A DNA stretch of 64,000 bases from Bradyrhizobium tropiciagri (GCF_018130505.1 NZ_JAFCKH010000009.1:62001-126000), one strand, 5' to 3'; shown: positions 15,977-24,813, counted from the stretch's first letter. Numbers and translations are program-made. Notes: a model not told the origin generated them from the letters alone.

Positions 15977-16591
15977 ATGGCGGGAAGCAGTGCGAGGCGC
16001 ATCCTATCGAAGGCCGCTGCGGTCAAGCTGATCGAGAGCGGCTCCATCTACGACACGATCGAGGCGGCCTGGGCCGTGCAGCGCCCGGAGCTGGATCTGG
16101 AACTGGTTTGCACGTTGCTGCGTTTGGACGGTGTCAACCAACAGCAAAAGTCCCGGGGCGAGGAGATATCCAGGGCCGTCGGTCTGAGCCTGAGCGACTT
16201 GTATCTTCTCCTGGCTCTGCGGCGGTCGGGCAAGCCCTATGAAATGCGCCCGACCGACCTCTTTCGTGCATTGCTGGTGACGTCGGCAGCCGTCACGAAG
16301 CGGGTGGCCAAGCTGCAAGACGAAGGGTTCATTTTGCGTGTTTCGGCAAGCGACGATGGGCGCTCCGAACTGGTTCGGCTGACCGCCAAGGGTCTGGCAA
16401 CGGCTGACCGCGGTATCGCCGAGATCGCGCGCGATGTGGCGTATACCAAAGCCGAAAGCGGACTGACCCGTGCAGAGCTCGCCGTGCTCGATCATTGCTT
16501 GAGGAAACTGCTGCTCGCAGGGGCCAAAAAGCCGAGCGGTAGACGGCCCCGTGCCAAGGGCCGCTCCGTTTCCGATCGATCCGGCCGCTGA
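15977..16591 (+). CDS. MarR family transcriptional regulator
   Basis: This protein of about 204 residues has a MarR winged-helix domain in its central part: the recognition region MRPTDLFRALLVTSAAVTKRV, then the wing LQDEGFILRVSASDDGRSELVRLTAKG, around residues 90-140. A long helical N-terminal part and a basic C-terminal tail (KKPSGRRPRAKGRS) flank it, so it is longer than the ~150-residue family norm. The ATG at 15977 gives a sensible start; a TTG nine codons upstream is possible. It lies 385 bases upstream of the tandem SDR genes on the same strand, and TTACTAGTAT sites flank that gap, so it may control them. Confidence 0.88.
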   Translation: MAGSSARRILSKAAAVKLIESGSIYDTIEAAWAVQRPELDLELVCTLLRLDGVNQQQKSRGEEISRAVGLSLSDLYLLLALRRSGKPYEMRPTDLFRALLVTSAAVTKRVAKLQDEGFILRVSASDDGRSELVRLTAKGLATADRGIAEIARDVAYTKAESGLTRAELAVLDHCLRKLLLAGAKKPSGRRPRAKGRSVSDRSGR

Positions 16592-16629
16592 ACCGCTCCG
16601 GGCCCCGAAAGCGGCGCTGATCATCTATT

Positions 16630-16645
16630 TTACTAGTATCGTAAT
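16630..16645. promoter_or_regulatory. TTACTAGTAT motif, copy 1
   Basis: TTACTAGTATCGTAAT has the outer inverted repeat TTAC-N7-GTAA and begins 38 bases after the MarR gene stop. It matches copy 2 at 14 of 16 positions. It is a probable operator; the cognate regulator could be the adjacent MarR protein. Confidence 0.5.
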
Positions 16646-16865
16646 TGGCATGTTCGCCGGAGCGAGGCCGTGAGCCCATCGCTCCCTGCGGCAACATCGT
16701 CCTTGTCGTTGAAGGACTGCACCGAAGCCAAGTCCAGGCACGGATATTAGGGGCAATGCCGACCCTTGATTCGCCGCTGAGCTCTCGCGGACAGGGTGTG
16801 CGCGCGCCCGAAGCGATTCAGTTTCGGGCTCAAGCAGCCATGAAAAGCGCTATTGACTAGATATG

Positions 16866-16881
16866 TTACTAGTATGATAAT
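16866..16881. promoter_or_regulatory. TTACTAGTAT motif, copy 2, upstream of the SDR pair
   Basis: TTACTAGTATGATAAT repeats copy 1 in the same orientation 236 bases downstream and lies 95 bases before the first SDR start. The position fits a promoter operator for the SDR genes. Confidence 0.5.
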
Positions 16882-16976
16882 TTACTTCCTCGAAAGAAAA
16901 GAAGCGGGGAGGAACCCTTCGCATCACAGGAATGCAACGACGATGGTCGAAGAGGGATACTGGGAGGAATCGAAGA

Positions 16977-17831
16977 ATGTTGAGGCGGTTGGATGGCTGT
17001 ATCGCACTCGTCACCGGAGCGAGCCGTGGCGCAGGCAAGGGTGTGGCGGTGGGACTCGCCGAGGCCGGCGCGACCGTCGTGGTGACTGCGCGTACCCGCG
17101 AGAGCGGAACCGGCGAGTGGCCGGGATCATTGGATGAAACGATAGAAGAGATCCATCGCGTCGGCGGCAAAGGCATCGCGTTCGAGTGCGACCATGCCGA
17201 TGACAAGGCCGTTGAAGCAATCTTCGCCAATCTGGCGCGTGACTATGGCGGGCTGGATGTTCTCGTGAACAATGTCTTCGCGGCGCCCAGCACCATGCCA
17301 ATCAACCAGCCGTTCTGGACGACCGAGGTTTCGATCTGGGACCTCCTGCACACGGTTGGTTTGCGTTCCCATTTCGTCGCGAGCCGGTTTGCCGTGCCCT
17401 TGATGCTGAATCGAAGGAACGGATTGATCGTGAATACGTCGTCTCCCGCCGGAGGCAGTTACACATTCAACGTCCCGTTCGGCGTGCAGAAATCCGGCGT
17501 CGACCGAATGGCCCGCGACATGGCGCATGAACTGAAGCCGTACGGGATCGCCGCCGTATCAATCTGGCCGGGGTTTCTCAAGAGCGAAAAGCTCGCAGCT
17601 CAACCCGATCGCGTCCCCCGGCGTCTTGCCGGGTTGATCGCGGAACAAGGCGAGACGCCACTCTTTGCAGGTCGCGCCGTCGCGGCGCTGGCCAGCGATC
17701 CTTCGATCATGCGGAAGACGGGGAAAATCCTGGTGGTCTCCGAGCTGGCCGCCGAATACGGCTTCACCGACATCGACGGACGTATCCCGCAGGGCGTTCC
17801 AGTGTGGGATCAGAGCGACGCGAACGCGTGA
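16977..17831 (+). CDS. SDR family oxidoreductase lacking the catalytic Tyr (paralogue A)
   Basis: This 284-residue short-chain dehydrogenase-like protein has the cofactor motif TGASRGAGKG (residues ~13-22) and NNVFA in place of the usual NNAG. It resembles the DHRS1-type subfamily, where the active site reads YGVGK. Here the residue is Phe168 (FGVQK, Lys172), so the general acid-base Tyr of the Ser-Tyr-Lys triad is missing. The protein is otherwise complete, and the next gene encodes a close paralogue with the same change. It may bind NAD(P)(H) without normal dehydrogenase activity, or use a different mechanism. The ATG at 16977 has GGGAGGA upstream and was chosen over 16932. Confidence 0.9.
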   Translation: MLRRLDGCIALVTGASRGAGKGVAVGLAEAGATVVVTARTRESGTGEWPGSLDETIEEIHRVGGKGIAFECDHADDKAVEAIFANLARDYGGLDVLVNNVFAAPSTMPINQPFWTTEVSIWDLLHTVGLRSHFVASRFAVPLMLNRRNGLIVNTSSPAGGSYTFNVPFGVQKSGVDRMARDMAHELKPYGIAAVSIWPGFLKSEKLAAQPDRVPRRLAGLIAEQGETPLFAGRAVAALASDPSIMRKTGKILVVSELAAEYGFTDIDGRIPQGVPVWDQSDANA

Positions 17832-17875
17832 CCTCCCGGTCGATTGACGTGAAAGACACAATGGAAGGACGGTCG

Positions 17876-18760
17876 ATGTCGAGAAGCAAACGGCTCGAGG
17901 GTTGCATTGCGGTTGTGACGGGGGGCAGCCGTGGCGTCGGGAAGGGATCCGCGATTGGTCTCGCTGAAGCCGGCGCCACCATCATTGTCACCGCGAGAAC
18001 CCGCAAGAGCGGCGCGGGCCAATGGCCTGGCTCGCTCGACGAGACGATCGCGGAAATAGAACGAGCCGGCGGAACGGGAATCGGCATCGAGTGCGATCAC
18101 TCGGTCGATTCGGAAGTCGAAGATCTGTTTTCCCGCGTGGCTCGCGATCATGGCGGCCTCGACGTGCTCGTGAACAACGTGTTTGCCGAGCCGAAAGTGA
18201 TGCCGACCAACATACCCTTCTGGGAAACGCCGGTGGACCTGTGGGACGGCCTGCACCGGGTCGGTCTGCGCTCGCATTACGTTGCGAGCCGGTTCGGTGT
18301 GCCGCTGATGCTCGGCGGCAAGCGCGGCTTGATCGTGAATACGTCCTCCGGCGGTGGCGTCCGGTACACGTTCAATGTTCCGTTCGGTGTACAAAAGTGT
18401 TGCGTGGACAGAATGGCCGTCGACATGGCGCATGAGCTCAGACCGTTCGGCATCGCTGCCGTCTCGATCTGGCCAGGCTATCTCATGACGGAGAAGTTCA
18501 TTGCCGGAAGCGACCACATGCCCGCTGCTCTTGCAAGGTCGATCGTCGAGAGAGGCGAAACGCCGATCTTCGCCGGCCGAGCGATCGCGGCGTTGGCTTC
18601 CGATCCCGACGTCATGCGGAAGAGCGGACAGATCCTGCTCGTCTCGGAATTGGCCCAGGAGTACGGCTTCACGGACATCGATGGGCGCATTCCGCCAGCC
18701 CCGAGCCGGAGTCCGGAGCCGCTATCGGTGTTCAAGGCGGTCGATAAGGCGCCCTCATGA
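17876..18760 (+). CDS. SDR family oxidoreductase lacking the catalytic Tyr (paralogue B)
   Basis: This 294-residue protein is a tandem paralogue of the preceding gene, with shared blocks PGSLDETI, LDVLVNNVFA, LRSHYVASRF, FNVPFGVQK and YGFTDIDGRIP. The cofactor motif is TGGSRGVGKG. Its active-site position is also Phe (Phe170, with Lys174), so both copies have kept the same Tyr-to-Phe change while diverging elsewhere. That argues that the substitution is functional rather than decay. The ATG at 17876 has GGAAGGAC upstream. It follows paralogue A by 44 bases and the two are surely co-transcribed. Confidence 0.9.
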   Translation: MSRSKRLEGCIAVVTGGSRGVGKGSAIGLAEAGATIIVTARTRKSGAGQWPGSLDETIAEIERAGGTGIGIECDHSVDSEVEDLFSRVARDHGGLDVLVNNVFAEPKVMPTNIPFWETPVDLWDGLHRVGLRSHYVASRFGVPLMLGGKRGLIVNTSSGGGVRYTFNVPFGVQKCCVDRMAVDMAHELRPFGIAAVSIWPGYLMTEKFIAGSDHMPAALARSIVERGETPIFAGRAIAALASDPDVMRKSGQILLVSELAQEYGFTDIDGRIPPAPSRSPEPLSVFKAVDKAPS

Positions 18761-18976
18761 CGCGCGAGAGTGCAGCATGAGGCCCAGACGAGATCGGCGG
18801 CGCCCGGCGGACGTGTGTTCCGCGTTCCGGGAAGCCGTATCAGTCATGCGACGTTTCCGCTTCACGTAGGTTCACCACGAGTTACCTCTCGCAGCCGAGG
18901 GCGACGTATCGTGCTTGAAATTCACCGCAGCGACCAGGACTGCACAGCTCGAAACGCAACACTTCCGGGACCAACG

Positions 18977-19921
18977 ATGAGATCGTGGGACCTGATCCGT
19001 GTCTTCCTGGCTCTGCATCGCGCGGGGAGCTACGAAGGCGCGTCTCAGGCGTTGAGCATGGACATGTCTACGGTGCGCCGGAAGATCCAGGCGCTGGAAA
19101 GCAGCATCGGCATGTCACTGTTTGCGCGCGATGTTCGAGGCGTCACATTGCGGCCGGGTCGCGAGGGGTTGATCGCGGCGGCGATGAACATGGAGATTTC
19201 AGCCGAGCATTTTCAACAGCAGTCGCAGGGTGGACGAGGAGGCGGCATCGTTCGAGTGACGATGCAAGGCTTCTTCGCCGGCCTGTTGATCAGGCCGCTT
19301 CAGGCGTTTCGTGCTGAAAATCCGGAGATTCTTCTCGATATCACCACTGAAAATCATCTCGTCGATGTCGAGACGGAGGGGGTGGACCTGGCAATTACGC
19401 TGGCGCGTCCGACGCGTGGCACGGCGGGCATTCGCAAAGTCGCCGAAGTCCCGTTCGGCCGGTATGCAGCCGAGAGCAGGATCGACCATCTCAGAACGCG
19501 GGACGCGAGGTCGGTGGACACAGTCTCTCTATCCGCGAATTTCTGGCACCGCGATCATGAATTTGGATCAGTCGGGCGTCGAGGCGAGATCCGGAATGTC
19601 GTCGCCCGGGTCGACAATTATCCCTTGTTGATGCAGCTCTGCGAGGCAGGCATGGGAGTTGCGACTTTGCCGTGCTTCATGGCCAAGGCAAAGCAAGGTC
19701 TGGTCAGGTTCGACGATGAAGTCCTTGTTTCCGAACTATGGCTCGTCGCGCGGCGGGACCGAACACGATCACTGCACGTCCGAAGAACGATCGAGTTTCT
19801 GGTGCGAGCGTTCGGCTCCCTGAACAGGTCCCTGTTCAGTCAGGAGCGACAGCAGCGACCTCCTGCGGAGGATGCGCAATCGAGAGACTGCCGAATGCAT
19901 CTCGATGCGAACTTGCGATAG
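18977..19921 (+). CDS. LysR family transcriptional regulator
   Basis: This 314-residue protein has an N-terminal LysR winged helix (residues ~1-60, WDLIRVFLALHRAGSYEGAS, then MSTVRRKIQALESSIGMSLF) and a substrate-binding-like effector domain with FFAGLLIRPLQAF and GMGVATLPCFMA. The ATG at 18977 is preferred because homology begins here; the frame extends upstream without family likeness. The C-terminal ~30 residues beyond RTIEFLVRAF are polar and unconserved in appearance. It is on the same strand as the SDR pair, 216 bases downstream. Its target genes cannot be told from the sequence. Confidence 0.9.
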   Translation: MRSWDLIRVFLALHRAGSYEGASQALSMDMSTVRRKIQALESSIGMSLFARDVRGVTLRPGREGLIAAAMNMEISAEHFQQQSQGGRGGGIVRVTMQGFFAGLLIRPLQAFRAENPEILLDITTENHLVDVETEGVDLAITLARPTRGTAGIRKVAEVPFGRYAAESRIDHLRTRDARSVDTVSLSANFWHRDHEFGSVGRRGEIRNVVARVDNYPLLMQLCEAGMGVATLPCFMAKAKQGLVRFDDEVLVSELWLVARRDRTRSLHVRRTIEFLVRAFGSLNRSLFSQERQQRPPAEDAQSRDCRMHLDANLR

Positions 19922-20128
19922 AGTTGTTTGCCGGGGGCGGGACGCAAATTCTCGCATACGAGTCTCGATCATTGGCAATGCTGCGAGAGAGATTGGCAGA
20001 ATTGCAATCGACACGTTCGCGGACCTTGGTCCTTATGATGACCTGCGCACCCGCCCGGAACATCAGCTGCGCTTGTGAGCCGCGCTGATCATGTTCCCGC
20101 GGGACGACAACGAAGGATAGAGGAAGCG

Positions 20129-20983
20129 ATGATAGTCATAACTGGCGCGACCGGGGAGTTGGGACAACACGTCGTCGAGCGTCTGGTGTTCAAGGTTCCT
20201 CCCAAGGAGGTGTGCCTTGCCGTAAGAAGCGTCCATCGGGCAGAGCGGCTTTCCGGATACGGGGTGCGGATCGTGTCGGCCGACTATGATGTGCCGGAAT
20301 CGCTGTCGGCGGCTTTCTCGGGTGCCGAGCAGGTGTTGTTGATTTCAAGCAGCGACATCGGGCGTCGCGTTTCACAACATAAGAATGTCATCGATGCTGC
20401 CAGAGCCGTCGGCGTGAAGCATTTCGTTTATACGAGCATGCTCCACGCCGACACCTGCACCATGGCATTTGCCGACGAACATCGTCAGACCGAACAAGCA
20501 ATTCGGGCGTCCGGGCTCCCGTTCACCATCTTGCGCAATGGATGGTATGCCGAGAACTGCCGAATCAAGCTGCGGGTCGCAATGCTCCGAGGCGTCCTGC
20601 TGGGGAGCGCCGGCTACGGCGCCCAATCCATGGCGACGCGAGGTGATTACGCCGAAGCTGCCGTAGCCGCGCTGACTGGAAGGACGCCGCCTGGCCGAGT
20701 GTATGAATTGGCCGGCGATGTGGCGTGGACATACGCCGACATGGCCCGAGAGCTAAGCAGGCTCGTTGATCGCAAGATCGACTATCGCAACGTCGGCAGT
20801 GCGGAGCATCGCAACATTCTCACGGAAGCGGGCCTGCCGACGGCCTTCGCTGACTTTCTGGTTGACGTCGATCGAGCTATCGCGGCCGGTGAACTCATGG
20901 ACGACAGCGGCGATCTGCAAAAGCTGATCAGTCGCCCCGCAACGCCTCTGCCGCGCTACCTGGAAGCAATGCTCGCGACTTGA
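20129..20983 (+). CDS. NmrA-like NAD(P)-binding protein (quinone oxidoreductase 2 type)
   Basis: This 284-residue atypical SDR begins MIVITGATGELGQHVVERL, the Rossmann GATGxLG motif at its N-terminus, and contains the family segment FTILRNGWYAEN near residue 137. Relatives include NmrA-type redox sensors and QorB NAD(P)H:quinone oxidoreductases. The usual YxxxK pair is absent, as in most of that group. The ATG at 20129 has AGAGGAAG upstream and fits the family start. It is followed by a SnoaL-like gene 118 bases downstream on the same strand. Confidence 0.88.
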   Translation: MIVITGATGELGQHVVERLVFKVPPKEVCLAVRSVHRAERLSGYGVRIVSADYDVPESLSAAFSGAEQVLLISSSDIGRRVSQHKNVIDAARAVGVKHFVYTSMLHADTCTMAFADEHRQTEQAIRASGLPFTILRNGWYAENCRIKLRVAMLRGVLLGSAGYGAQSMATRGDYAEAAVAALTGRTPPGRVYELAGDVAWTYADMARELSRLVDRKIDYRNVGSAEHRNILTEAGLPTAFADFLVDVDRAIAAGELMDDSGDLQKLISRPATPLPRYLEAMLAT

Positions 20984-21101
20984 CGGGGCGGCGCAAGCCT
21001 GGTGGCGGCTCTCGGATCGGGGGCGGTCGCGTTGTCGCATGGATGGCGGTTGCAGCACGGCGTGCACCCGACTGTTCCCGATTCAATTGCTGGAGTCCAC
21101 C

Positions 21102-21482
21102 ATGCACAATCTCGAAGCCAATAAGAAAGTCGTCCTCGCGTTCTACGAGACGGCGTTTCGCGGGGCCCCGGAGCGGGCCGCAAGTGAGTACGCGGGAGCG
21201 ACCTACATTCAGCATAATCCGCGGGTCGCCGATGGCACGCAAGGATTTGTCGCGTTCGTACGCGGTCTGTTGACGTCATTTCCGGACATGAAGCTGATGA
21301 TCAAGCGCGTCATCGCGGAAGATGACCTGGTCGTCACTCACGCTCACATCGTCAAAATTCCGGGAGAGCCGGGCTTGGCCGTCGTCGACATCTTTAGAGT
21401 GGAAGGCGGCAAGGTCGTCGAGCACTGGGATGTCGTCGAGCCGGTGCCGTCGACTGCGCTGAATTCCAACGGGATGATGTGA
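21102..21482 (+). CDS. SnoaL-like / NTF2-fold protein
   Basis: This 126-residue protein has the SnoaL-like cone-barrel pattern: an N-terminal helix (EANKKVVLAFYETAF), YIQHNP, FPDMKLMIKRVIAEDDLVVTHAHI and GGKVVEHWDVVEPVP. Such proteins are often annotated as predicted ester cyclases or small-molecule-binding proteins, without a firm reaction. The ATG at 21102 with TGGAG upstream is preferred over 21039. It is probably co-transcribed with the NmrA-like gene and is convergent with the regulator at 21503. Confidence 0.85.
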   Translation: MHNLEANKKVVLAFYETAFRGAPERAASEYAGATYIQHNPRVADGTQGFVAFVRGLLTSFPDMKLMIKRVIAEDDLVVTHAHIVKIPGEPGLAVVDIFRVEGGKVVEHWDVVEPVPSTALNSNGMM

Positions 21483-21502
21483 CGCGACGCATCACGCCGG
21501 GT

Positions 21503-23209
21503 TCAATAGCGCAAGGACTGACGCATGAGCCCATCAACTGCATCTTGGCAGAGCCTCAGGGCCGCTTGATCGCTCACCTCGCCCGTCAGCGCCGAAAAGA
21601 CATGTTGCCCGATGATGCGTTCCATGCGGCTATACTCTCTGATTGGCGGCCGCTGCCACGTCGACAGCCGATTGTGTCGAATGGCAGTTTCGACCATGTG
21701 CACGATCGGCGTCGTCGGCGTCATCTCCGGATCCGCCTTCACGCTGAAGCAGGGGGCGATGGGGACGCCATTCTTGACATGCTCCCTCATGGCCGAAGGG
21801 GAGGTCATCCACGAGATAACGTCGAACGCCAGTCGTGATCGCTCCTTGGGCAATTTGGCAGGGATTGCCAATAGAAAGCCTCCGACGGGGCTGGTGCTGA
21901 GTCCTCCCGGGCCGCGCGGGTGCATGAGGTAGTCGACATTGCGCTTGACCCTCGATTTGGTGTCGTACTCCAGCCGGGACGCATCGCTGCCCCAGCAATA
22001 GATCATCGCCGACCTTCCGAGCATGAAGTTCTCCAGCGCACTCGTCGCGTCCAGTCCCAGGATGTCGGGCGGAGAATACTTCAGCAGCCCATGCATATAT
22101 TCGAGAACTTGATAGGCCTGTTCGGTCTCGAACCTCGGCCGGTACATGTCGCTCGTCAACTTGCTGTAATCGATCCGATTGCGTGAGACCGGCAAATTGA
22201 GCACCGAGTGTCCGCAGGCGCCGAGCAGGAACATGAAAGTCTGCGCAACGGGTCGGCCTTTGCCCGCATTCCAGACGATGCCGCTCATTCCGCGCTTCGG
22301 ATCGTGGGTTTGTCGGGCGACCTCCATCACCGTCTCGAAATTTGTCGGCATGGCGATTTGCTGGTCGTTAATGAGGTCTCGCCGCACCGCCAGGGTCTCG
22401 AACGTACTGTATATGGGGATGCCATATTGCTGGTTTCCCCAGCTTCCGCCGGCCCAGACCGAGGGGTGAAAATCGCCGGGGTTGACGTCTCGGTCCATCA
22501 GAAATGGATCGAGTGCCTGGATCATGCCGCGCTCCACCGCTTCCCCGAGCCACGCAATGTCGAGTGAAACGATGTCGAATGATGCGCGTTCGCAATTGGC
22601 CTGCGCGAACAGTGCTTGGTGGAGATCGGGCGTAGAAAGCAGCGAGAAATTGCGCTTCGAGGCGAACTTGTTTCGGAAGTCGGAAAAAAGATTCCTCATG
22701 GAAGCGAAATAGCTGTCCTTGTGAAGAAGGAACCGAAGGTCTGTATGTGTGTCGCGGGTGCTCGGGTGACGCTTGAAGGGGGGAGGCGCCATCTGGCCGG
22801 TCACGTTCCTGGCTCCGAAATAGTAATCTTCCGGGTCGGCGCCCGCAGTCGTCTGGCTCCATACATCGGACAACAGGCTCTTTACGTTCAGGGCATACTG
22901 AACGAATTCAGCCTTCAGACGCTGGCTGGGTACGAGCAATGTTGCTTTTGCGTTCGGCGTTCTCGGAATCTGATCGACGTCGCCATCCGCGATGAGTTGA
23001 TGGATTCGCCGCATTGCGCTCGGAAACGGAATGTCCGAGCTCGAGGCCAGCGAGGACTTCGTTACGTCATGTCCCTGCAGTGTTCTTCTGAAAAGAAAGA
23101 GGATGATATTCCACGTCGCGTCAGGCGACGCAGATTGGAAGCTTCTATCGAACGGGATGCGGACCCGTTCGACGAAGTCGATAATGCGGAGCAGCTCACG
23201 TTCGGTCAT
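21503..23209 (-). CDS. Fusion of a MarR-like DNA-binding domain with an ABC-type solute-binding domain
   Basis: This 568-residue protein starts without any signal peptide. Residues ~25-110 form a winged-helix-like domain (WNIILFLFRRTL, SSLASSSDIPFPSAMRRIHQLIADGDV). From about residue 185 the chain follows family-1 extracellular solute-binding proteins: FDIVSLDIAWLGEAVERGMIQALDPFL, GNQQYGIPIYSTFETLAVRRDLI, FMLGRSAMIYCWG and GGFLLAIPAKLPKE. The combination without export signal suggests a cytoplasmic regulator that senses a ligand, probably a sugar or polyol-like molecule, through a former transport domain. It is divergent from the CYP153-like gene, with a palindrome (23332-23345) between them that it could bind. 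It could be miscalled as a transport protein. Confidence 0.8.
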   Translation of the reverse strand: MTERELLRIIDFVERVRIPFDRSFQSASPDATWNIILFLFRRTLQGHDVTKSSLASSSDIPFPSAMRRIHQLIADGDVDQIPRTPNAKATLLVPSQRLKAEFVQYALNVKSLLSDVWSQTTAGADPEDYYFGARNVTGQMAPPPFKRHPSTRDTHTDLRFLLHKDSYFASMRNLFSDFRNKFASKRNFSLLSTPDLHQALFAQANCERASFDIVSLDIAWLGEAVERGMIQALDPFLMDRDVNPGDFHPSVWAGGSWGNQQYGIPIYSTFETLAVRRDLINDQQIAMPTNFETVMEVARQTHDPKRGMSGIVWNAGKGRPVAQTFMFLLGACGHSVLNLPVSRNRIDYSKLTSDMYRPRFETEQAYQVLEYMHGLLKYSPPDILGLDATSALENFMLGRSAMIYCWGSDASRLEYDTKSRVKRNVDYLMHPRGPGGLSTSPVGGFLLAIPAKLPKERSRLAFDVISWMTSPSAMREHVKNGVPIAPCFSVKADPEMTPTTPIVHMVETAIRHNRLSTWQRPPIREYSRMERIIGQHVFSALTGEVSDQAALRLCQDAVDGLMRQSLRY

Positions 23210-23538
23210 GTAAGGGGCGCCGCATCGTTAGGTCGTTGGCTCTTTGGGCCGATCCGCCAGGGATCCGGTGGCTGATGGCGGGCTCGTCCCCGCGATCGAG
23301 AAATGATCCGCTCCGATCCTCTCATTTGAAATCGCAAGATTGCGAATTTGATTGGCAAAACTGCACTCGCTGCACGGTTGCGAACGGCCGCACAAATGCG
23401 GAAATCGTGAGGTTGCTCTCGCCACATCGCTTCTCGCCGGGTTCGCATTCGCGCGCCATCTGGCCGCGATCTGATCCTGCGCCAGACGATGCGTTGCAGA
23501 GCCCTCTCCGCCGTTCAACGATCAAGGAGGAATTGACG
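23210..23538. other. Divergent promoter region between the fusion regulator and the P450
   Basis: This 329-base gap has no convincing gene. It carries the perfect inverted repeat at 23332-23345, and AAGGAGG at 23524-23530 as the P450 ribosome-binding site. Confidence 0.7.
23332..23345. promoter_or_regulatory. Palindrome TCGCAA-GA-TTGCGA, candidate operator
   Basis: The 14-base inverted repeat has perfect six-base arms and lies about 120 bases from the divergent regulator start and 190 bases from the P450 start. It is the strongest symmetric sequence I see in this gap and a natural target for the MarR-like fusion protein. Binding is inferred. Confidence 0.5.
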
Positions 23539-24813
23539 ATGACCGCACACGCAAGTCCGATGAAGTCCGAGAAGAATCGACCGGCTACGCGCGCTGAGGC
23601 GGAAGCCTGCGCCCGGTCCATGCCGCTCGACCAGATCGACCCCGCTGACCCCCATATCTTCGGCCTCGGTGCGGAACTCGCGTATTTCGAGCGCTTGCGC
23701 CGCGACGCGCCTGTGCATCTGACGCCGGACTCGCAGTTTGGTCCCTTTTGGTCGATCACGCGTTGGGACGACATCGTCGCCATAGACACCAACCACGTCG
23801 CGTTCTCCTCGGAGCCCGCCATCATCTTGCGCGATCCGGAGGAGGAGTTGCCCTTGCCGATGTTGATCGCGAAGGATCCGCCGACCCACACGACGCAGCG
23901 CAAGGCGGTCAACAACGTGGCTCATCCGCCGGCCATCGCCGCACTCGAACCGCTGATCCGTCAACGCGCGGGCGATATCCTTGATGCGTTGCCGATCGGT
24001 GAGGAGATCGACTGGGTCGACAAGGTGTCGATGGAGCTCACGGCCATGACGCTCGCCACGCTGTTCGACATCCCCCAAGCCGACCGCCGCAAGTTGACGC
24101 GCTGGTCCGACGTCGCGACCTCGTCGGAGGACGCCGGGCTCGTCATCAGCAAGGAGCAGCGCAAGGCCGAGCTGCTCGAGTGCCTCAACTACTTCACCGA
24201 GGTCTGGAAGGAGCGCGCCGCCAGCCCCGGCGGGTCCGACCTCATCTCCATGCTCGCGACCAGCGAGGCGACGAAGAACATGGATCGATTCGAGTATCTG
24301 GGGAATCTTGTCCTGCTGATCAGCGGCGGCAATGACACCACACGCAATACGATCTCCGGGAGCATTTACGCCCTCAATCAGAATCCGGAACAATACGAAC
24401 GCCTGAAGGCCAACCATGGCCTGATCCCGAACATGGTGTCGGAAACGATCCGCTGGCAGACGCCGATCGCCTACATGCGTCGCCGCGCCAAGCAGGATAT
24501 GGAGATCGGCGAACGGGTCATAAAGGCCGGTGACAAGGTCGCGATCTGGTACGTCTCCGGGAACCGCGATGAATCGAAGATCGAGCGACCCAATGATTTC
24601 TGGATCGAACGTCCGAATTCACGCCAGCACCTGTCCTTCGGCTTCGGTATCCATCGTTGCATGGGGCAGCGGCTCGCCGAAGTGCAGCTGCGGGTGATAT
24701 GGGAGGAGATCCTCAAGCGGTTTAAACACGTCGAAGTCGTCGGTGAGCCCCGGCGGGTACGTTCGTTTTTCATTCGCGGCTACGAGAACTTGCCGGTGCG
24801 GCTGCACGCATAG
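23539..24813 (+). CDS. Cytochrome P450, CYP153-like (probable terminal hydroxylase)
   Basis: This 424-residue P450 has the I-helix motif GGNDTT (residues 263-268), the ExxR pair Glu302 and Arg305 (SETIRW), and the heme-binding loop FGFGIHRCMG with Cys374 as iron ligand. Several segments match the CYP153 pattern as I know it: WVDKVSMELTAMTLATLFD, RRKLTRWSDVATS, NPEQYERLKA, VRSFFIRGYENLPVRL. CYP153 enzymes hydroxylate alkyl chain ends and depend on a ferredoxin and ferredoxin reductase. Candidates here are the ferredoxin at 29968 and the pair at 2477-4050. The ATG at 23539 has AAGGAGG eight bases upstream. The substrate could be a cyclic or long-chain hydrocarbon or a derivative. Confidence 0.92.
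   Translation: MTAHASPMKSEKNRPATRAEAEACARSMPLDQIDPADPHIFGLGAELAYFERLRRDAPVHLTPDSQFGPFWSITRWDDIVAIDTNHVAFSSEPAIILRDPEEELPLPMLIAKDPPTHTTQRKAVNNVAHPPAIAALEPLIRQRAGDILDALPIGEEIDWVDKVSMELTAMTLATLFDIPQADRRKLTRWSDVATSSEDAGLVISKEQRKAELLECLNYFTEVWKERAASPGGSDLISMLATSEATKNMDRFEYLGNLVLLISGGNDTTRNTISGSIYALNQNPEQYERLKANHGLIPNMVSETIRWQTPIAYMRRRAKQDMEIGERVIKAGDKVAIWYVSGNRDESKIERPNDFWIERPNSRQHLSFGFGIHRCMGQRLAEVQLRVIWEEILKRFKHVEVVGEPRRVRSFFIRGYENLPVRLHA

Larger units (their letters stand above)
16592..16976. other. Intergenic region carrying a duplicated TTACTAGTAT motif
   Basis: This 385-base gap between the MarR gene and the first SDR gene contains two copies of a 16-base motif, annotated separately. The sequence is distinctly AT-richer around each copy than in the surrounding genes. 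No open frame has a plausible start and family likeness. Confidence 0.6.

Noticed and set aside
15697-16047. 116-codon minus-strand frame in the DoxX-MarR gap
   Set aside because: It overlaps the MarR gene, lacks a ribosome-binding site and shows no family pattern. It may be part of a non-coding repeat, which I cannot test here.
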